Assembly: GCA_900763175.1 (NCBI GenBank)
Contig: CAAFJI010000333.1
Location: forward strand, 1-24,097
Direction of reading: 5' to 3'
DNA: 24,097 nt
Origin: Lachnospiraceae bacterium
GTDB taxonomy: Bacteria; Bacillota; Clostridia; Lachnospirales; Lachnospiraceae
A program made the position numbers and the translations under genes. The notes beneath the pieces are model-generated. The model worked only from the letters and a program-made list of their open reading frames with translations. It was not told where the DNA came from and did not search any database. This document shows positions 15,551 through 23,818 of this stretch, one piece after another. How positions within the stretch are numbered: position 1 is the stretch's first letter; the number at the start of each line of letters is the position of its first letter.

Positions 15551-18500
15551 TGGCAGTTTTATGGACGAAGGAGCAGGAGCAGGTAATTTCCCTACGGGAT
15601 CGGAACATTCTGGTAAGTGCAGCTGCCGGTTCCGGAAAAACAGCTGTCCTTGTGCAGAGAATTTTAAGCAAGGTGATGGATGAGAAGAATCCCATCGACA
15701 TTGACCGGCTTCTGATTATGACATTTACAAGGGCTGCAGCAGGGGAAATGCGGGAGCGAATTGGAAACGCCCTGGAAAAGGCTCTGGCAGAAGACCCGGA
15801 CAATGAACATCTTCAAAGACAGACTACTTTAATCCATACAGCACAGATTACCACCATTGACGGTTTTTGCGCTTATATAATCCGCAATTATTTCCATCTG
15901 ATCGGCCTGGATCCTGGGTACCGCACAGGGGAAGAAGGAGAACTGAAGCTTCTGCGTGAGGATGTGATGGAGGGGCTGCTGGAGGACTATTACGCCAGGG
16001 ATGAGGAGAAATATAAATATTTTATTGAGTGCTATGCTTCCGGTAAGTCAGATGAGGGAATCGGAGAACTGATCTATTCCCTTTATCATGCTGCCATGAG
16101 CAATCCCTATCCAAAAGAATGGCTGAAAAAATGTATTGATAGTTATAAATTTCATGATATTAGAGAAATAAAACAGTCGGAATGGCTGAAATTGTTATGG
16201 AAAAATGTACAGGAAGATCTTCGCCAGGCAGAACTCCTGGCAAAGCAGGCAAGAAGTCTGTGCACTGCACCGGGAGGCCCTTATTTATATGAGGATGCGG
16301 TACAAAATGATCTGAGTCTTATTGAAAATGTAAAGAAGAAAGCTTTAGAAGGTGACTTCAATGGCGCTGGAATGCTTCTGGGAAACCTTTCTTTCGCAAG
16401 ACTTTCCACGAAAAAGCCAAAGGAGCCTGTAGATGATGCCATGAAGGAACAGGTGAAGGCACTTCGGGAAAGTGAAAAGGATATTCTAAAAGACCTTGGA
16501 GGCAAGTACTTTTCTGTGAAGGAAGAGGAGCTGCCGGAGCTTTTGGCCTGTTGTCTGGAGCCGGTGGAAATGCTGGTGGAACTGACCTTGGAGTTTATCC
16601 AGAGATTTGGTGAGAAAAAGAGAGAAAAAAATATTCTGGACTTTACAGATATGGAGCATTTCGCACTGGAAATCTTGATGACCCGTGACGGGGATGAGTA
16701 TCATATGAGTGAGGCAGCAAGGGAGCTTTCCATGAAGTATGATGAGGTTATGGTGGATGAGTACCAGGACAGTAATCTTGTTCAGGAACTGATCACCAAC
16801 TGTGTGGCTGGCTGGGCAGCAGGCAGGAAAAATATTTTCATGGTGGGAGATGTAAAGCAGAGTATTTACCGCTTTCGTCTTGCAAGGCCGGAACTGTTTA
16901 TGGAAAAATATAAACAGTACACGTTAACGGATAGTAAAGAGCAGAGAATCGATCTTCACAAGAACTTCCGAAGTCGCCATCAGGTGCTGGAAAATGCCAA
17001 CTTTATCTTCCGTCAGATCATGGGAGAGGACCTTGGAGGGATTGCATACGACGATGCAGCGGCTCTTTACCCCGGAGCAGTTTTTCCAGAAGGTGCAGAT
17101 GAGGAATTCCTTTCCACAGAGGTTCTGTTGGTGGAAAAGGATGGTGAGGAGCTGGAGAATGCTGTGGAGGAGAAGGATGCCAAGGAACTGGAGGCTCTTG
17201 CAATCGCACACAGAATCCAGGAGATTGTGGGAAAAGAGAAAATTCTGGATAAGGAAACTGGAGAGTACAGGCCAGTGCGCTACGGGGATATTGTGATTCT
17301 TCTGCGCAGTGCGTCCGGATGGAGTGAGAGCTTCACAGAAGTTTTGATGGCGCATGGAATTCCCACTTATGCAGCGTCTAAGACTGGATATTTTTCTGCT
17401 CTTGAGGTGGTAACGGTTCTGAACTATCTGCAAGTATGTGATAACCCAAGACAGGATATTCCTCTGGTGGGAGTGCTTCGTTCTCCTATCTGCGGATGTA
17501 CCACGGAGGAACTTGCCATTCTCAGGAAGGAACATCCAGAAGGAATGCTGTATGAGTGCGTGAGGGAGTTTGTGGAGAAGTATGGGGCTGAAAGTCCAAA
17601 AAGCGATAAAGATGAAATGGTGTCAGAGAAAGTCTGCCTGAGGAAAACTCTGCAGGAGGAAGAAGAAATTGCAGAGGATGCTGCGGATAAGAAAATGACA
17701 GAAAAACTGGCTGCGAATAATTTATCTTCTGAGGAAACAGCCACATTATGGAAAAAACTGTATGATTTTCTGGTGCTTTTGAATCGAATGCGTGATAAGG
17801 CGGTGTATACGCCGGTCCACCAGCTGATTTTGGAAATTCTGGATGAAACAGGCTATGGAAATTATGCAAAAGCTTTGCCAAATGGTGCACAGCGAAGCGC
17901 CAATCTGGCCATGCTGGTGGAAAAAGCCATGGATTACGAGAAAACAAGCTACCGTGGGCTTTTCAACTTCGTAAGATATATTGAACATTTGCGGAAATAC
18001 GAAGTAGATTACGGAGAAGTGAACCTTTCCGGTGCAGGAGAGGGTTCTGTGGAGATCATGACCATTCACAAAAGTAAAGGTCTGGAATTTCCAATCGTGA
18101 TCCTGGCGGGAATGGGAAAACAGTTTAACTTCCAGGATCTGAACGCAAGGCTTCTTATCCATCCGGAGTATGGCCTGGGCGCAGACGCTATTTTACCGGA
18201 ACGCCGAATAGTAGTGTCTACTCTGAACAAACAGGTAATCCGCCGGAAGCTTCTGGAGGAAAGCCTGGGAGAGGAAATCCGTGTTCTCTATGTTGCCCTT
18301 ACAAGAGCAAAAGAGAAATTGATTATGACAGGAACTATAGGAAATCTGGACAAACAGATGGTTTCTCTGGCAAGATTTCGCGAGAATGAGGAAGTCCTCC
18401 TTCCGGCAGAGGTCCGTTTGAAGGGAAAGAGCTACTGGTCCTACGTGCTTCCGGCTCTTGCAAGGCATAAATGTATGAAAGCGCTTTATGAGGAGTATGG

Positions 18501-19401
18501 AATCGTGCCTCCTGCAGGAAATCTCCTTTATAATGAGCCGGTCCTTTTCCAGGTGAAAAAGATAACGGCAGCTATGCTTACAGAAGGGGAGGTGGCGAGC
18601 CAGGCGACAGAGCAGATGGAAGAGGAGTTTTTGAAAGACTGGAATCCATGGCAGGTATTTCATCCTGGCATCCGGGAGGAATTGGAAAATCGATTTTCCT
18701 ATGTTTATCCTTATGAGTGCAGGAAGGACATTCCTGTAAAGATTACGGTTTCCGAACTGAAAAAGCGAAGCTATAAAGAGGAAGAATACGAGACTCCGGA
18801 AGCGAATTTCCTGGAGGAAGAATTGGTTCCTGTGGTTCCTGGATTCATAGAGGACAAGGCAGCGGAAGAGAAGACAGAATATACAGGAGCTGCCAGAGGT
18901 ACAGCTTATCACAGAGTACTGGAATGTCTGGATTATAGGGAAACAGATTCCAGGGAGATGCTGGAACAGCAGATAAAAAATCTGGTAGATAGTGGAAAGA
19001 TGAGCCGGCAGGAGGCTGACTGTGTCCGAGCTTCAGATTTAGAAATATTTATAAACAGTCCTCTTGGGCAGAAAATGAAAATAGCAGCAGGGAACAACAG
19101 ATTATTCCGGGAGCAGCCGTTTATGATTTCAAAAAGTGCTTCCCAGCTGGATGAAAGATGGGATGAGAAAGAACGTGTTCTGGTTCAGGGAATTATTGAT
19201 GCCTATTTTCTGGAGGGGAACCAGATCGTTCTGGTAGATTATAAAACCGATTATGTGAAAAAAGGAGAGGAACAAAAGCTGGTTCTTCGCTATCGTATCC
19301 AGTTGGAAGATTATGCTCAGGCCCTGGAGCAAATGACAGGACGGAAGGTGAAGGAGAAATATATTTATTCTTTTGCGCTGAGAAAAGCAATTTTGTTATA
19401 A
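15550..19401 (+). CDS. addA: AddA, helicase-nuclease motor subunit
   Basis: 1283 residues from ATG 15550, with AAAGGAGG seven bases upstream inside the end of addB and a one-base overlap with its stop. The in-frame ATG at 15520 is buried in addB and rejected. Superfamily 1A helicase motifs are complete: AAAGSGKT (24-31), VDEYQDS with Asp403/Glu404, GDVKQSIYRFR, TIHKSKGLEFP, and YVALTRAKEKL. The C-terminal RecB-family nuclease has GIIDAY (Asp1217) and LVDYKTD (Asp1230, Lys1232), so both the motor and the nuclease should be active. AddA translocates 3' to 5' and cuts the 3' strand, while AddB cuts the other. There is a charged, low-conservation insert around residues 675-725 (SPKSDKDEMV to KKMTEKLAANN). 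A strong terminator overlaps the stop. Confidence 0.96.
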   Translation: MAVLWTKEQEQVISLRDRNILVSAAAGSGKTAVLVQRILSKVMDEKNPIDIDRLLIMTFTRAAAGEMRERIGNALEKALAEDPDNEHLQRQTTLIHTAQITTIDGFCAYIIRNYFHLIGLDPGYRTGEEGELKLLREDVMEGLLEDYYARDEEKYKYFIECYASGKSDEGIGELIYSLYHAAMSNPYPKEWLKKCIDSYKFHDIREIKQSEWLKLLWKNVQEDLRQAELLAKQARSLCTAPGGPYLYEDAVQNDLSLIENVKKKALEGDFNGAGMLLGNLSFARLSTKKPKEPVDDAMKEQVKALRESEKDILKDLGGKYFSVKEEELPELLACCLEPVEMLVELTLEFIQRFGEKKREKNILDFTDMEHFALEILMTRDGDEYHMSEAARELSMKYDEVMVDEYQDSNLVQELITNCVAGWAAGRKNIFMVGDVKQSIYRFRLARPELFMEKYKQYTLTDSKEQRIDLHKNFRSRHQVLENANFIFRQIMGEDLGGIAYDDAAALYPGAVFPEGADEEFLSTEVLLVEKDGEELENAVEEKDAKELEALAIAHRIQEIVGKEKILDKETGEYRPVRYGDIVILLRSASGWSESFTEVLMAHGIPTYAASKTGYFSALEVVTVLNYLQVCDNPRQDIPLVGVLRSPICGCTTEELAILRKEHPEGMLYECVREFVEKYGAESPKSDKDEMVSEKVCLRKTLQEEEEIAEDAADKKMTEKLAANNLSSEETATLWKKLYDFLVLLNRMRDKAVYTPVHQLILEILDETGYGNYAKALPNGAQRSANLAMLVEKAMDYEKTSYRGLFNFVRYIEHLRKYEVDYGEVNLSGAGEGSVEIMTIHKSKGLEFPIVILAGMGKQFNFQDLNARLLIHPEYGLGADAILPERRIVVSTLNKQVIRRKLLEESLGEEIRVLYVALTRAKEKLIMTGTIGNLDKQMVSLARFRENEEVLLPAEVRLKGKSYWSYVLPALARHKCMKALYEEYGIVPPAGNLLYNEPVLFQVKKITAAMLTEGEVASQATEQMEEEFLKDWNPWQVFHPGIREELENRFSYVYPYECRKDIPVKITVSELKKRSYKEEEYETPEANFLEEELVPVVPGFIEDKAAEEKTEYTGAARGTAYHRVLECLDYRETDSREMLEQQIKNLVDSGKMSRQEADCVRASDLEIFINSPLGQKMKIAAGNNRLFREQPFMISKSASQLDERWDEKERVLVQGIIDAYFLEGNQIVLVDYKTDYVKKGEEQKLVLRYRIQLEDYAQALEQMTGRKVKEKYIYSFALRKAILL

Positions 19402-19445
19402 AAAACAGAGCAGCCATGACAATAAAGTCTGCTGCTCTGTTTTTT
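19401..19445 (+). terminator. Rho-independent terminator of addBA
   Basis: Fourteen-pair perfect stem: AAAAACAGAGCAGC (19401-19414) with GCTGCTCTGTTTTT (19431-19444), and a 16-base loop. T run at 19440-19445. Its first base is the last base of the addA stop. With A runs on the other side it could also work for the minus strand. Confidence 0.9.
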
Positions 19446-19447
19446 AT

Positions 19448-19480
19448 GTAATAAGAAATTTCGTTGGAATTCCCTATTAC
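19448..19480 (-). other. Minus-strand hairpin between convergent genes
   Basis: Read on the minus strand, GTAATAGGGAATT pairs with AATTTCTTATTAC (13 pairs including two G-T) around the loop CCAACGA. The wobbles fit only the minus strand, so it probably acts in the transcript of the methyltransferase gene, just beyond that gene's terminator. Function unknown. Confidence 0.45.
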
Positions 19481-19482
19481 GC

Positions 19483-19500
19483 AAAAAGCCCTACCGGGCT
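19483..19500 (-). terminator. Probable terminator of the rRNA methyltransferase gene
   Basis: On the minus strand AGCCC-GGTA-GGGCT (five pairs) is followed by TTTTTG. The stem is short but GC-rich, and it lies about 48 bases after the stop of the minus-strand gene. Confidence 0.6.
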
Positions 19501-19547
19501 GGATTACACTGCGGCAAAGAGGAATGATTTTGGGGGCACGCTCCAGG

Positions 19548-20957
19548 TCAGACTCTCCATCCGGCAGGATATTTATTTTTCAGTGTCTGTCCTACCAGCT
19601 TTCCAAAGCCAAGAGGATATCCCTCTACACAGAGAAGATGCCAGCCTTTGGGATGTGCGGCTTCTTCCGGCTCTATGATAAGAGTTTCTCCTTTCAGATA
19701 ACGCTCCAGTCTGGAATCTGTTACGGAAAGTGAGATAACTGCTTCGGCCTCTCCTTTCCCAAGTGCCAGCGCAAGAGGCTGGGAAGGCTCGAAGCGGTTT
19801 TTCTTTAAGTCACCAAGATAAAGGCCGTTGCGAAGAAAGGTGATCCCACGGAAACTGCAGGACACAGGAGGCAGATAATAAATTTTTTCTCCTTTTACCT
19901 CTATTCGCTTCCAGTCAAGAGGCTGTCCTCCAATGGTTGTCAGGCCGATTTCCTGGAAAAATTCTTCCAGATATTTGCGGATGGCAGGTGCCAGAGGCGC
20001 ATTCTTTGGAGTAAAAGCAGATGGTCCGCTTTGCCCTTCCTTTTGAAGAAGTGCCAGGAAATGCCCCTCCCCATCCATTTTGTGAGGAAAGATACGGATA
20101 CATTTTATAAGCTCCGGATTGCCGTCTCCCCATTCTGGAACGCCTTTGGAAAATCCTTCATAATCTTCCATGGAGACAAGGGAGAGCTCCGGTCTTTGGG
20201 AGAGAAGCCAGGAGATGATTTCCTCATCCTCAGCTGGTGCAAAGGTACAGGTAGAGTAAAGCATCATGCCTCCCGGCTGGAGCATATCTGCCGCATTCAG
20301 GGAAAGCTGGCGCTGGATAAGGGAAAGCTCCCGGGATTTTTCAGGAGTCCAGTCCCTGGCAAGTGCCTCCTCTTTGCGGAACATTCCTTCACCGGAGCAG
20401 GGGGCATCCAGAATGATTTTGTGGAAAAATTCCGGAAAGCTTTTCGCCAGCTTTTCCGGTTTTTCATTTGCAACAAAAAGGTTGGAAATACCAAATAGTT
20501 CAAGATTGCGAAGAAGAGCACGAGCTCTTGAGGTGCTGATATCATTAGCAACCAGAAGTCCCTGTCCCTGTAATGCTGCTCCTGCGGCAGTTGCTTTTCC
20601 TCCTGGTGCAGCGCAAAGGTCAAGAACATATTCTCCCGGATTTACAGGAATCCTAGAAGCTGGTGTCATGGCACTGGGCTCCTGAAGATAATACAGCCCT
20701 GCCTGATAAAGGGGACATCTGGAAGGCCGTATCTCTTCCTTGTAAAAATAACCATTTGGAATCCAGGGAATCTTTTTCACTTCAAAAGGAACAATTTTCT
20801 CAAAATCCTCGCAGCTAATCTTAGCCGTATTCACTCGCAGCCCAAAGGTTCTGGGCTGTTCATAGGCCTGGCAGAAGGCGTCAAAATCATCCTTCAGCAT
20901 ATCTTTCATCCTGTCCAGAAACGCCTCTGACAGATAAGTCTGTTTATTAGAATCCAT
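19548..20957 (-). CDS. RsmF/NOP2-type rRNA m5C methyltransferase
   Basis: 469 residues, with AAGGAG ten bases before ATG 20957. Core NOP/Sun methyltransferase motifs: the SAM-binding DLCAAPGG (113-120), motif IV DAPCSGEG (184-191, Cys187), and motif VI STCTF (235-239) with Cys237. Cys237 is the likely nucleophile and Cys187 assists product release, as known for the family. The C-terminal 170 residues (from about 300) form the RsmF-type C-terminal region with a PUA-like end (GEAEAVISL, HLLCVEGYPLGFGK). It methylates cytosine C5, probably in 16S rRNA; the exact position cannot be read from sequence. It has its own promoter at 20990-21018 and so is separable from the folate operon upstream, though read-through from folBK is possible. 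Confidence 0.92.
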   Translation of the reverse strand: MDSNKQTYLSEAFLDRMKDMLKDDFDAFCQAYEQPRTFGLRVNTAKISCEDFEKIVPFEVKKIPWIPNGYFYKEEIRPSRCPLYQAGLYYLQEPSAMTPASRIPVNPGEYVLDLCAAPGGKATAAGAALQGQGLLVANDISTSRARALLRNLELFGISNLFVANEKPEKLAKSFPEFFHKIILDAPCSGEGMFRKEEALARDWTPEKSRELSLIQRQLSLNAADMLQPGGMMLYSTCTFAPAEDEEIISWLLSQRPELSLVSMEDYEGFSKGVPEWGDGNPELIKCIRIFPHKMDGEGHFLALLQKEGQSGPSAFTPKNAPLAPAIRKYLEEFFQEIGLTTIGGQPLDWKRIEVKGEKIYYLPPVSCSFRGITFLRNGLYLGDLKKNRFEPSQPLALALGKGEAEAVISLSVTDSRLERYLKGETLIIEPEEAAHPKGWHLLCVEGYPLGFGKLVGQTLKNKYPAGWRV

Positions 20958-20989
20958 ACGGAAAAAACTCCTTTATTTTGATGAAAAAC

Positions 20990-21018
20990 AGTATAGCGGA
21001 AGTGAGGGGGAAAGTCAA
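20990..21018 (-). promoter_or_regulatory. Sigma-A promoter of the rRNA methyltransferase gene
   Basis: On the minus strand TTGACT (21013-21018), 17-base spacer, TATACT (20990-20995). One mismatch per hexamer. The -35 overlaps the TGA stop of the folBK gene. Confidence 0.8.
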
Positions 21019-21830
21019 ACCTCCAGTTTATTCAGCAGCTGTTCCATAGTCTGGTTCAGAATCGGATGCCGGTAGTAAGGTGCAATCTCCACCATAGGCT
21101 TCAGCACAAAATCCCGGTTTTCCATGTCAATATGAGGAATGTGCAGATCCTCTGTATCAATGATCTCATTGTCATAAAATAAAATGTCAAGATCCAGTGT
21201 GCGAGGACCCCAGTGTATGATCCTCTTTCTGTCAGCTGCCTTTTCCAGATCATGAAGCCTGTCCAGAAGCTCATCCACAGGAAGAAAAGTCCGAAGCTTT
21301 AACACGCCATTGAGGAACTTGTCCTGCTCCACAACTCCGTAAGGCTCCGTTTCCAGATAATTGGAAACCTTTTCTACCACGATTTCCCTCATTTCTCTTA
21401 GTCCCTGGATTCCATCATCCAGATATTTCTTTTTATCACCCATATTGGAGCCGAAGGCAATGTAGGCGGTGTGCCATCCACGGGTAATTTCCACGGCAAC
21501 TGTTTTCAGGGGAAGGCCTACCGGAGCCCAGGGCTTCTCAATGCGAAGCGTGATTTTTTCCAGAAGAGGCAGGGAAAGGAGAAGCATTTCTGCAAGATTT
21601 TCCACCGCAGCTTCCAGAAGCTTGTATGTATTTTTCTGGAGAAATTCTGTGATCATGTGGCTGACTTCTCCATAATTGATAGAGGCCAGAAGGTCATCTT
21701 TTTTTCCGGCATTCCGGGTTTTGGTGTACATGACTGCGGAAACTACGAATTTTTGTCCCAGCACGGTTTCTTCCGGGTAAACTCCGTGGTTGGCAAAAAT
21801 CTCAAGATCTCTGATTTCAATTTTATCCAT
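21015..21830 (-). CDS. folBK: Fused dihydroneopterin aldolase / HPPK
   Basis: 271 residues carrying two consecutive folate-pathway activities. FolB (about residues 1-118) converts dihydroneopterin to 6-hydroxymethyl-dihydropterin and shows IFANHGVYPEE and the WAPVGLPLKTVAVEI end. FolK (about 121-271) pyrophosphorylates that product with ATP and shows AYIAFGSNMGDK and GPRTLDLDILFYD (208-220). The start is ATG 21830, preceded by AAGGAGG that overlaps the folP stop; a TTG seven codons upstream is within folP and lacks a site. The aldolase and kinase domains match their stand-alone lengths, so this is a true fusion. It is the last gene of the folE-HD-folP-folBK operon; its product is the substrate of FolP. 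Confidence 0.94.
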   Translation of the reverse strand: MDKIEIRDLEIFANHGVYPEETVLGQKFVVSAVMYTKTRNAGKKDDLLASINYGEVSHMITEFLQKNTYKLLEAAVENLAEMLLLSLPLLEKITLRIEKPWAPVGLPLKTVAVEITRGWHTAYIAFGSNMGDKKKYLDDGIQGLREMREIVVEKVSNYLETEPYGVVEQDKFLNGVLKLRTFLPVDELLDRLHDLEKAADRKRIIHWGPRTLDLDILFYDNEIIDTEDLHIPHIDMENRDFVLKPMVEIAPYYRHPILNQTMEQLLNKLEV

Positions 21831-21840
21831 GCTTTCCTCC

Positions 21841-22599
21841 TTAGCGGCCAAGAATTGCCTCTGTCATCTGGATGACACGCCTGTTTTCTTTGATATCGTG
21901 AACACGGACAAAGGCACAGCCTTTTAAGATTCCGATCACAGTGGTGGCAAGGGTTCCTTCCACACGCTGATCCACCGGAAGATCAAGAGCAAGACCGATC
22001 ATAGATTTCCTGGAAGTACCAAGAAGTACCGGATAGCCCAGTTCCTGGAAAAGCTCCAGCTTGTTCATGGCCATCAGATTCATTTCATAGGTTTTTCCAA
22101 AGCCAATTCCCGGATCCAGGATGATCTTGTCATCAGCAATCCCGGCTTTTTTTGCAATGTTGACGCATTCCTGTGTCTCAGCAAGCATATCAATCAAAAA
22201 ATTTTGATATTCTGTGGTGCTTTTGTTGTGCATCAGACAGCAGGGCACCTGATATTTTGCAATTACTTCTGCCATCTGTGGCTCATATTTCAGTCCCCAG
22301 ATGTCATTGATCAGGTCCGCACCGTGTTTCAGAGCTTCTTCTGCCACACTGGCTTTGTAGGTATCTACGGAAATGGGGATATCAAAGCGCTTTTTCACAG
22401 CTTCGATTACAGGAAGAACCCTTTCAATCTCTTCCTGAGCTCCTACAGGGATATGTCCGGGACGGGTGGATTCTCCTCCGATATCCAGGATATCTGTGCC
22501 ATCTTCGATCATCGTCTCTGTGTGCTTTAAGGCCTGATCCATATCATTCCACCTTCCGCCGTCTGAAAAAGAGTCTGGTGTGATATTTAAAATTCCCAT
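21841..22599 (-). CDS. folP: Dihydropteroate synthase with disrupted 5' end
   Basis: Joins hydroxymethyl-dihydropterin pyrophosphate to p-aminobenzoate; target of sulfonamides. Family motifs: MGILNITPDSFSDGG, DIGGESTRPG, SVDTYKASVAEEAL, DPGIGFGKT, LLGTSRKSMIG and FVRVHDI. The open frame from ATG 22599 is 252 residues and lacks the first 16 or so residues usual for DHPS. No ribosome binding site precedes this ATG. Upstream, in the same frame, the codons still read NREFDVKNKTYI, which is the conserved N-terminus. They are preceded by TGA (22636-22638) and by AAG (22645-22647), placed seven bases after AGGAGG (22655-22660), exactly where ATG is expected. So the natural start seems lost. The protein may be made from the internal ATG at low level, the gene may be damaged, or the sequence may be wrong. 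The catalytic core itself looks intact. Confidence 0.85.
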   Translation of the reverse strand: MGILNITPDSFSDGGRWNDMDQALKHTETMIEDGTDILDIGGESTRPGHIPVGAQEEIERVLPVIEAVKKRFDIPISVDTYKASVAEEALKHGADLINDIWGLKYEPQMAEVIAKYQVPCCLMHNKSTTEYQNFLIDMLAETQECVNIAKKAGIADDKIILDPGIGFGKTYEMNLMAMNKLELFQELGYPVLLGTSRKSMIGLALDLPVDQRVEGTLATTVIGILKGCAFVRVHDIKENRRVIQMTEAILGR

Positions 22600-22658
22600 A
22601 ATATATGTTTTATTTTTTACATCAAATTCACGATTTCAAATTTTCTTGGAAAAACCTC

Positions 22659-23135
22659 CTAATATGTAATCCTCATGTTCTTTTTCTCCGGGGACCAGTA
22701 GCATTCTGGTTCTGCCTCGCAGAGAAAGCAGTTTCTTGATCTTTTGTCCGCTGTGTAGATCAGCTCTCCGAGGGGAGTCTGCGCTGTGCCTTTCCGGTGT
22801 CCGCAGATGGCAGGAAGCACTGCATTCTTTTCCTGTTCGGTAAAGCCAAGCTCTGTAAGAATCTGTTCTGCCAGCTGGGCGCCTGCCTCATCGTGGGAAA
22901 TTCCTTCTTCATATTGTCTGGCACGGCCAATGTCGTGAAGAAGAGCAGTACAGTAAATCAGCTCTTTGGAAACGTCTCTTTCTTCTTCCAGTGCCTGGAT
23001 ATACGCCAGTCTTGCCACATCCAGAAAATGCTCCGGGGTATGGCGGCAAAATTCCCGTTTCTCCTCCAGCTTCTGAAGCTTTTTTAATTCCTTTTGATAC
23101 AATGGATGGTTCCAGATGGCATTTACTCTGTCCAT
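22659..23135 (-). CDS. HD-domain hydrolase in the folate operon
   Basis: 158 residues. HD-superfamily metal-dependent phosphohydrolase fold: His36 in PEHFLDVARLA, His67-Asp68 in LLHDIGRA, His81 in SHDEAG, His113 in CGHRKG, Asp130 in YTADKRSR. These positions match the metal and phosphate ligands of small HD hydrolases. The last 24 residues hold Cys136, Cys139 and Cys145 in NCFLCEAEPECYW. The start overlaps the folE stop by one base (TGATG), and the stop TAG lies inside the folP Shine-Dalgarno, so it is fully embedded in the operon. Folate synthesis needs removal of phosphates from dihydroneopterin triphosphate between FolE and FolB, and no Nudix FolQ is seen here. This protein is therefore a candidate for that step (inference). 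A general nucleotide phosphohydrolase is an alternative. Confidence 0.82.
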   Translation of the reverse strand: MDRVNAIWNHPLYQKELKKLQKLEEKREFCRHTPEHFLDVARLAYIQALEEERDVSKELIYCTALLHDIGRARQYEEGISHDEAGAQLAEQILTELGFTEQEKNAVLPAICGHRKGTAQTPLGELIYTADKRSRNCFLCEAEPECYWSPEKKNMRITY

Positions 23136-23692
23136 CAGTCTTTTACCATGGCCAGGAACTGTTTTTGAAGCTCTGGATTTTCTTTAAAGTCTCCTCTGGT
23201 CACGGTGGTGATGGTCTTGCTTCCTGGTTTTTTGATTCCACGCATAGTCATGCAGGTATGTTCTGCCTCCAGCATAACCATAATTCCTTTGGGAGCAAGA
23301 ACTCTCTCCAGTGCATCTGCAATCTGCACAGTCAGCCGTTCCTGAATCTGAGGTCTTCTTGCATACACATCTACAGTACGTGCCAGCTTGCTAAGACCAG
23401 TGACTTTGCCATTGGGGATATAGGCAATGTGTGCTTTTCCATAAAAGGGCATCAGATGGTGTTCACACATAGAATAAAAGGTAATATCTTTTTCCAGCAC
23501 CATTTCATTGTTTTCTACCTGGAACTGTTTCAGAAGATGGGTATCGGCCTCCTGGTCAAGGCCACCATATATTTCCTCGCACATACGTGCGATCCGGTCC
23601 GGAGTTCCCAAAAGTCCCTCCCTGTTTACATCTTCTCCAATTCCTTCCAAAAGAAGCTTTATTGCTTCTTCTACTTTTTTTCTGTCTACCAT
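23135..23692 (-). CDS. folE: GTP cyclohydrolase I
   Basis: 185 residues, the normal family length, from ATG 23692 with AAAGGAGG eight bases upstream; the longer frame back to 23773 runs through the leader and is rejected. It converts GTP to 7,8-dihydroneopterin triphosphate, the first step of folate synthesis. Zinc ligands Cys76, His79 (SMCEHHLMPF) and Cys147 (EHTCMTMRG) are present, as are the family signatures GLSKLAR and RPQIQERLT. First gene of the folate operon, controlled by a THF riboswitch in its 5' leader. It overlaps the HD gene by one base. Confidence 0.97.
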   Translation of the reverse strand: MVDRKKVEEAIKLLLEGIGEDVNREGLLGTPDRIARMCEEIYGGLDQEADTHLLKQFQVENNEMVLEKDITFYSMCEHHLMPFYGKAHIAYIPNGKVTGLSKLARTVDVYARRPQIQERLTVQIADALERVLAPKGIMVMLEAEHTCMTMRGIKKPGSKTITTVTRGDFKENPELQKQFLAMVKD

Positions 23693-23698
23693 AACAGA

Positions 23699-23806
23699 AA
23701 CCTCCTTTGTGAAAATTTTCGGAGATTCCATTTTTTTCAATAAAAAAGATATCTCCAAATTGTAATAGAACATATGTCGAAAAAGCCCTACACAATATGA
23801 GATATC
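23699..23806 (-). promoter_or_regulatory. Putative riboswitch expression platform over the folE ribosome binding site
   Basis: Four minus-strand segments can pair in competing ways. A: GATATCTC (23806-23799). B: GGAGATATC (23756-23748). C: AATCTCC (23727-23721). D: GGAGGTT (23705-23699), the folE Shine-Dalgarno. A pairs with B (8 perfect), B with C (GGAGAT/ATCTCC), and C with D (7 pairs, one G-T). Alternating A-B/C-D against B-C would hide or free the ribosome binding site. Which state goes with bound ligand cannot be told by eye. Confidence 0.5.
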
Positions 23807-23818
23807 CTCTTATATTGC

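Noticed and set aside
21831..21851. TTG start of folBK seven codons upstream
   Set aside because: It overlaps folP and lacks a ribosome binding site, whereas ATG 21830 has AAGGAGG at good spacing.
22991..23743. Plus-strand frame of 250 codons opposite folE and the HD gene
   Set aside because: It mirrors two strongly conserved genes, has no ribosome binding site and no recognisable domain.
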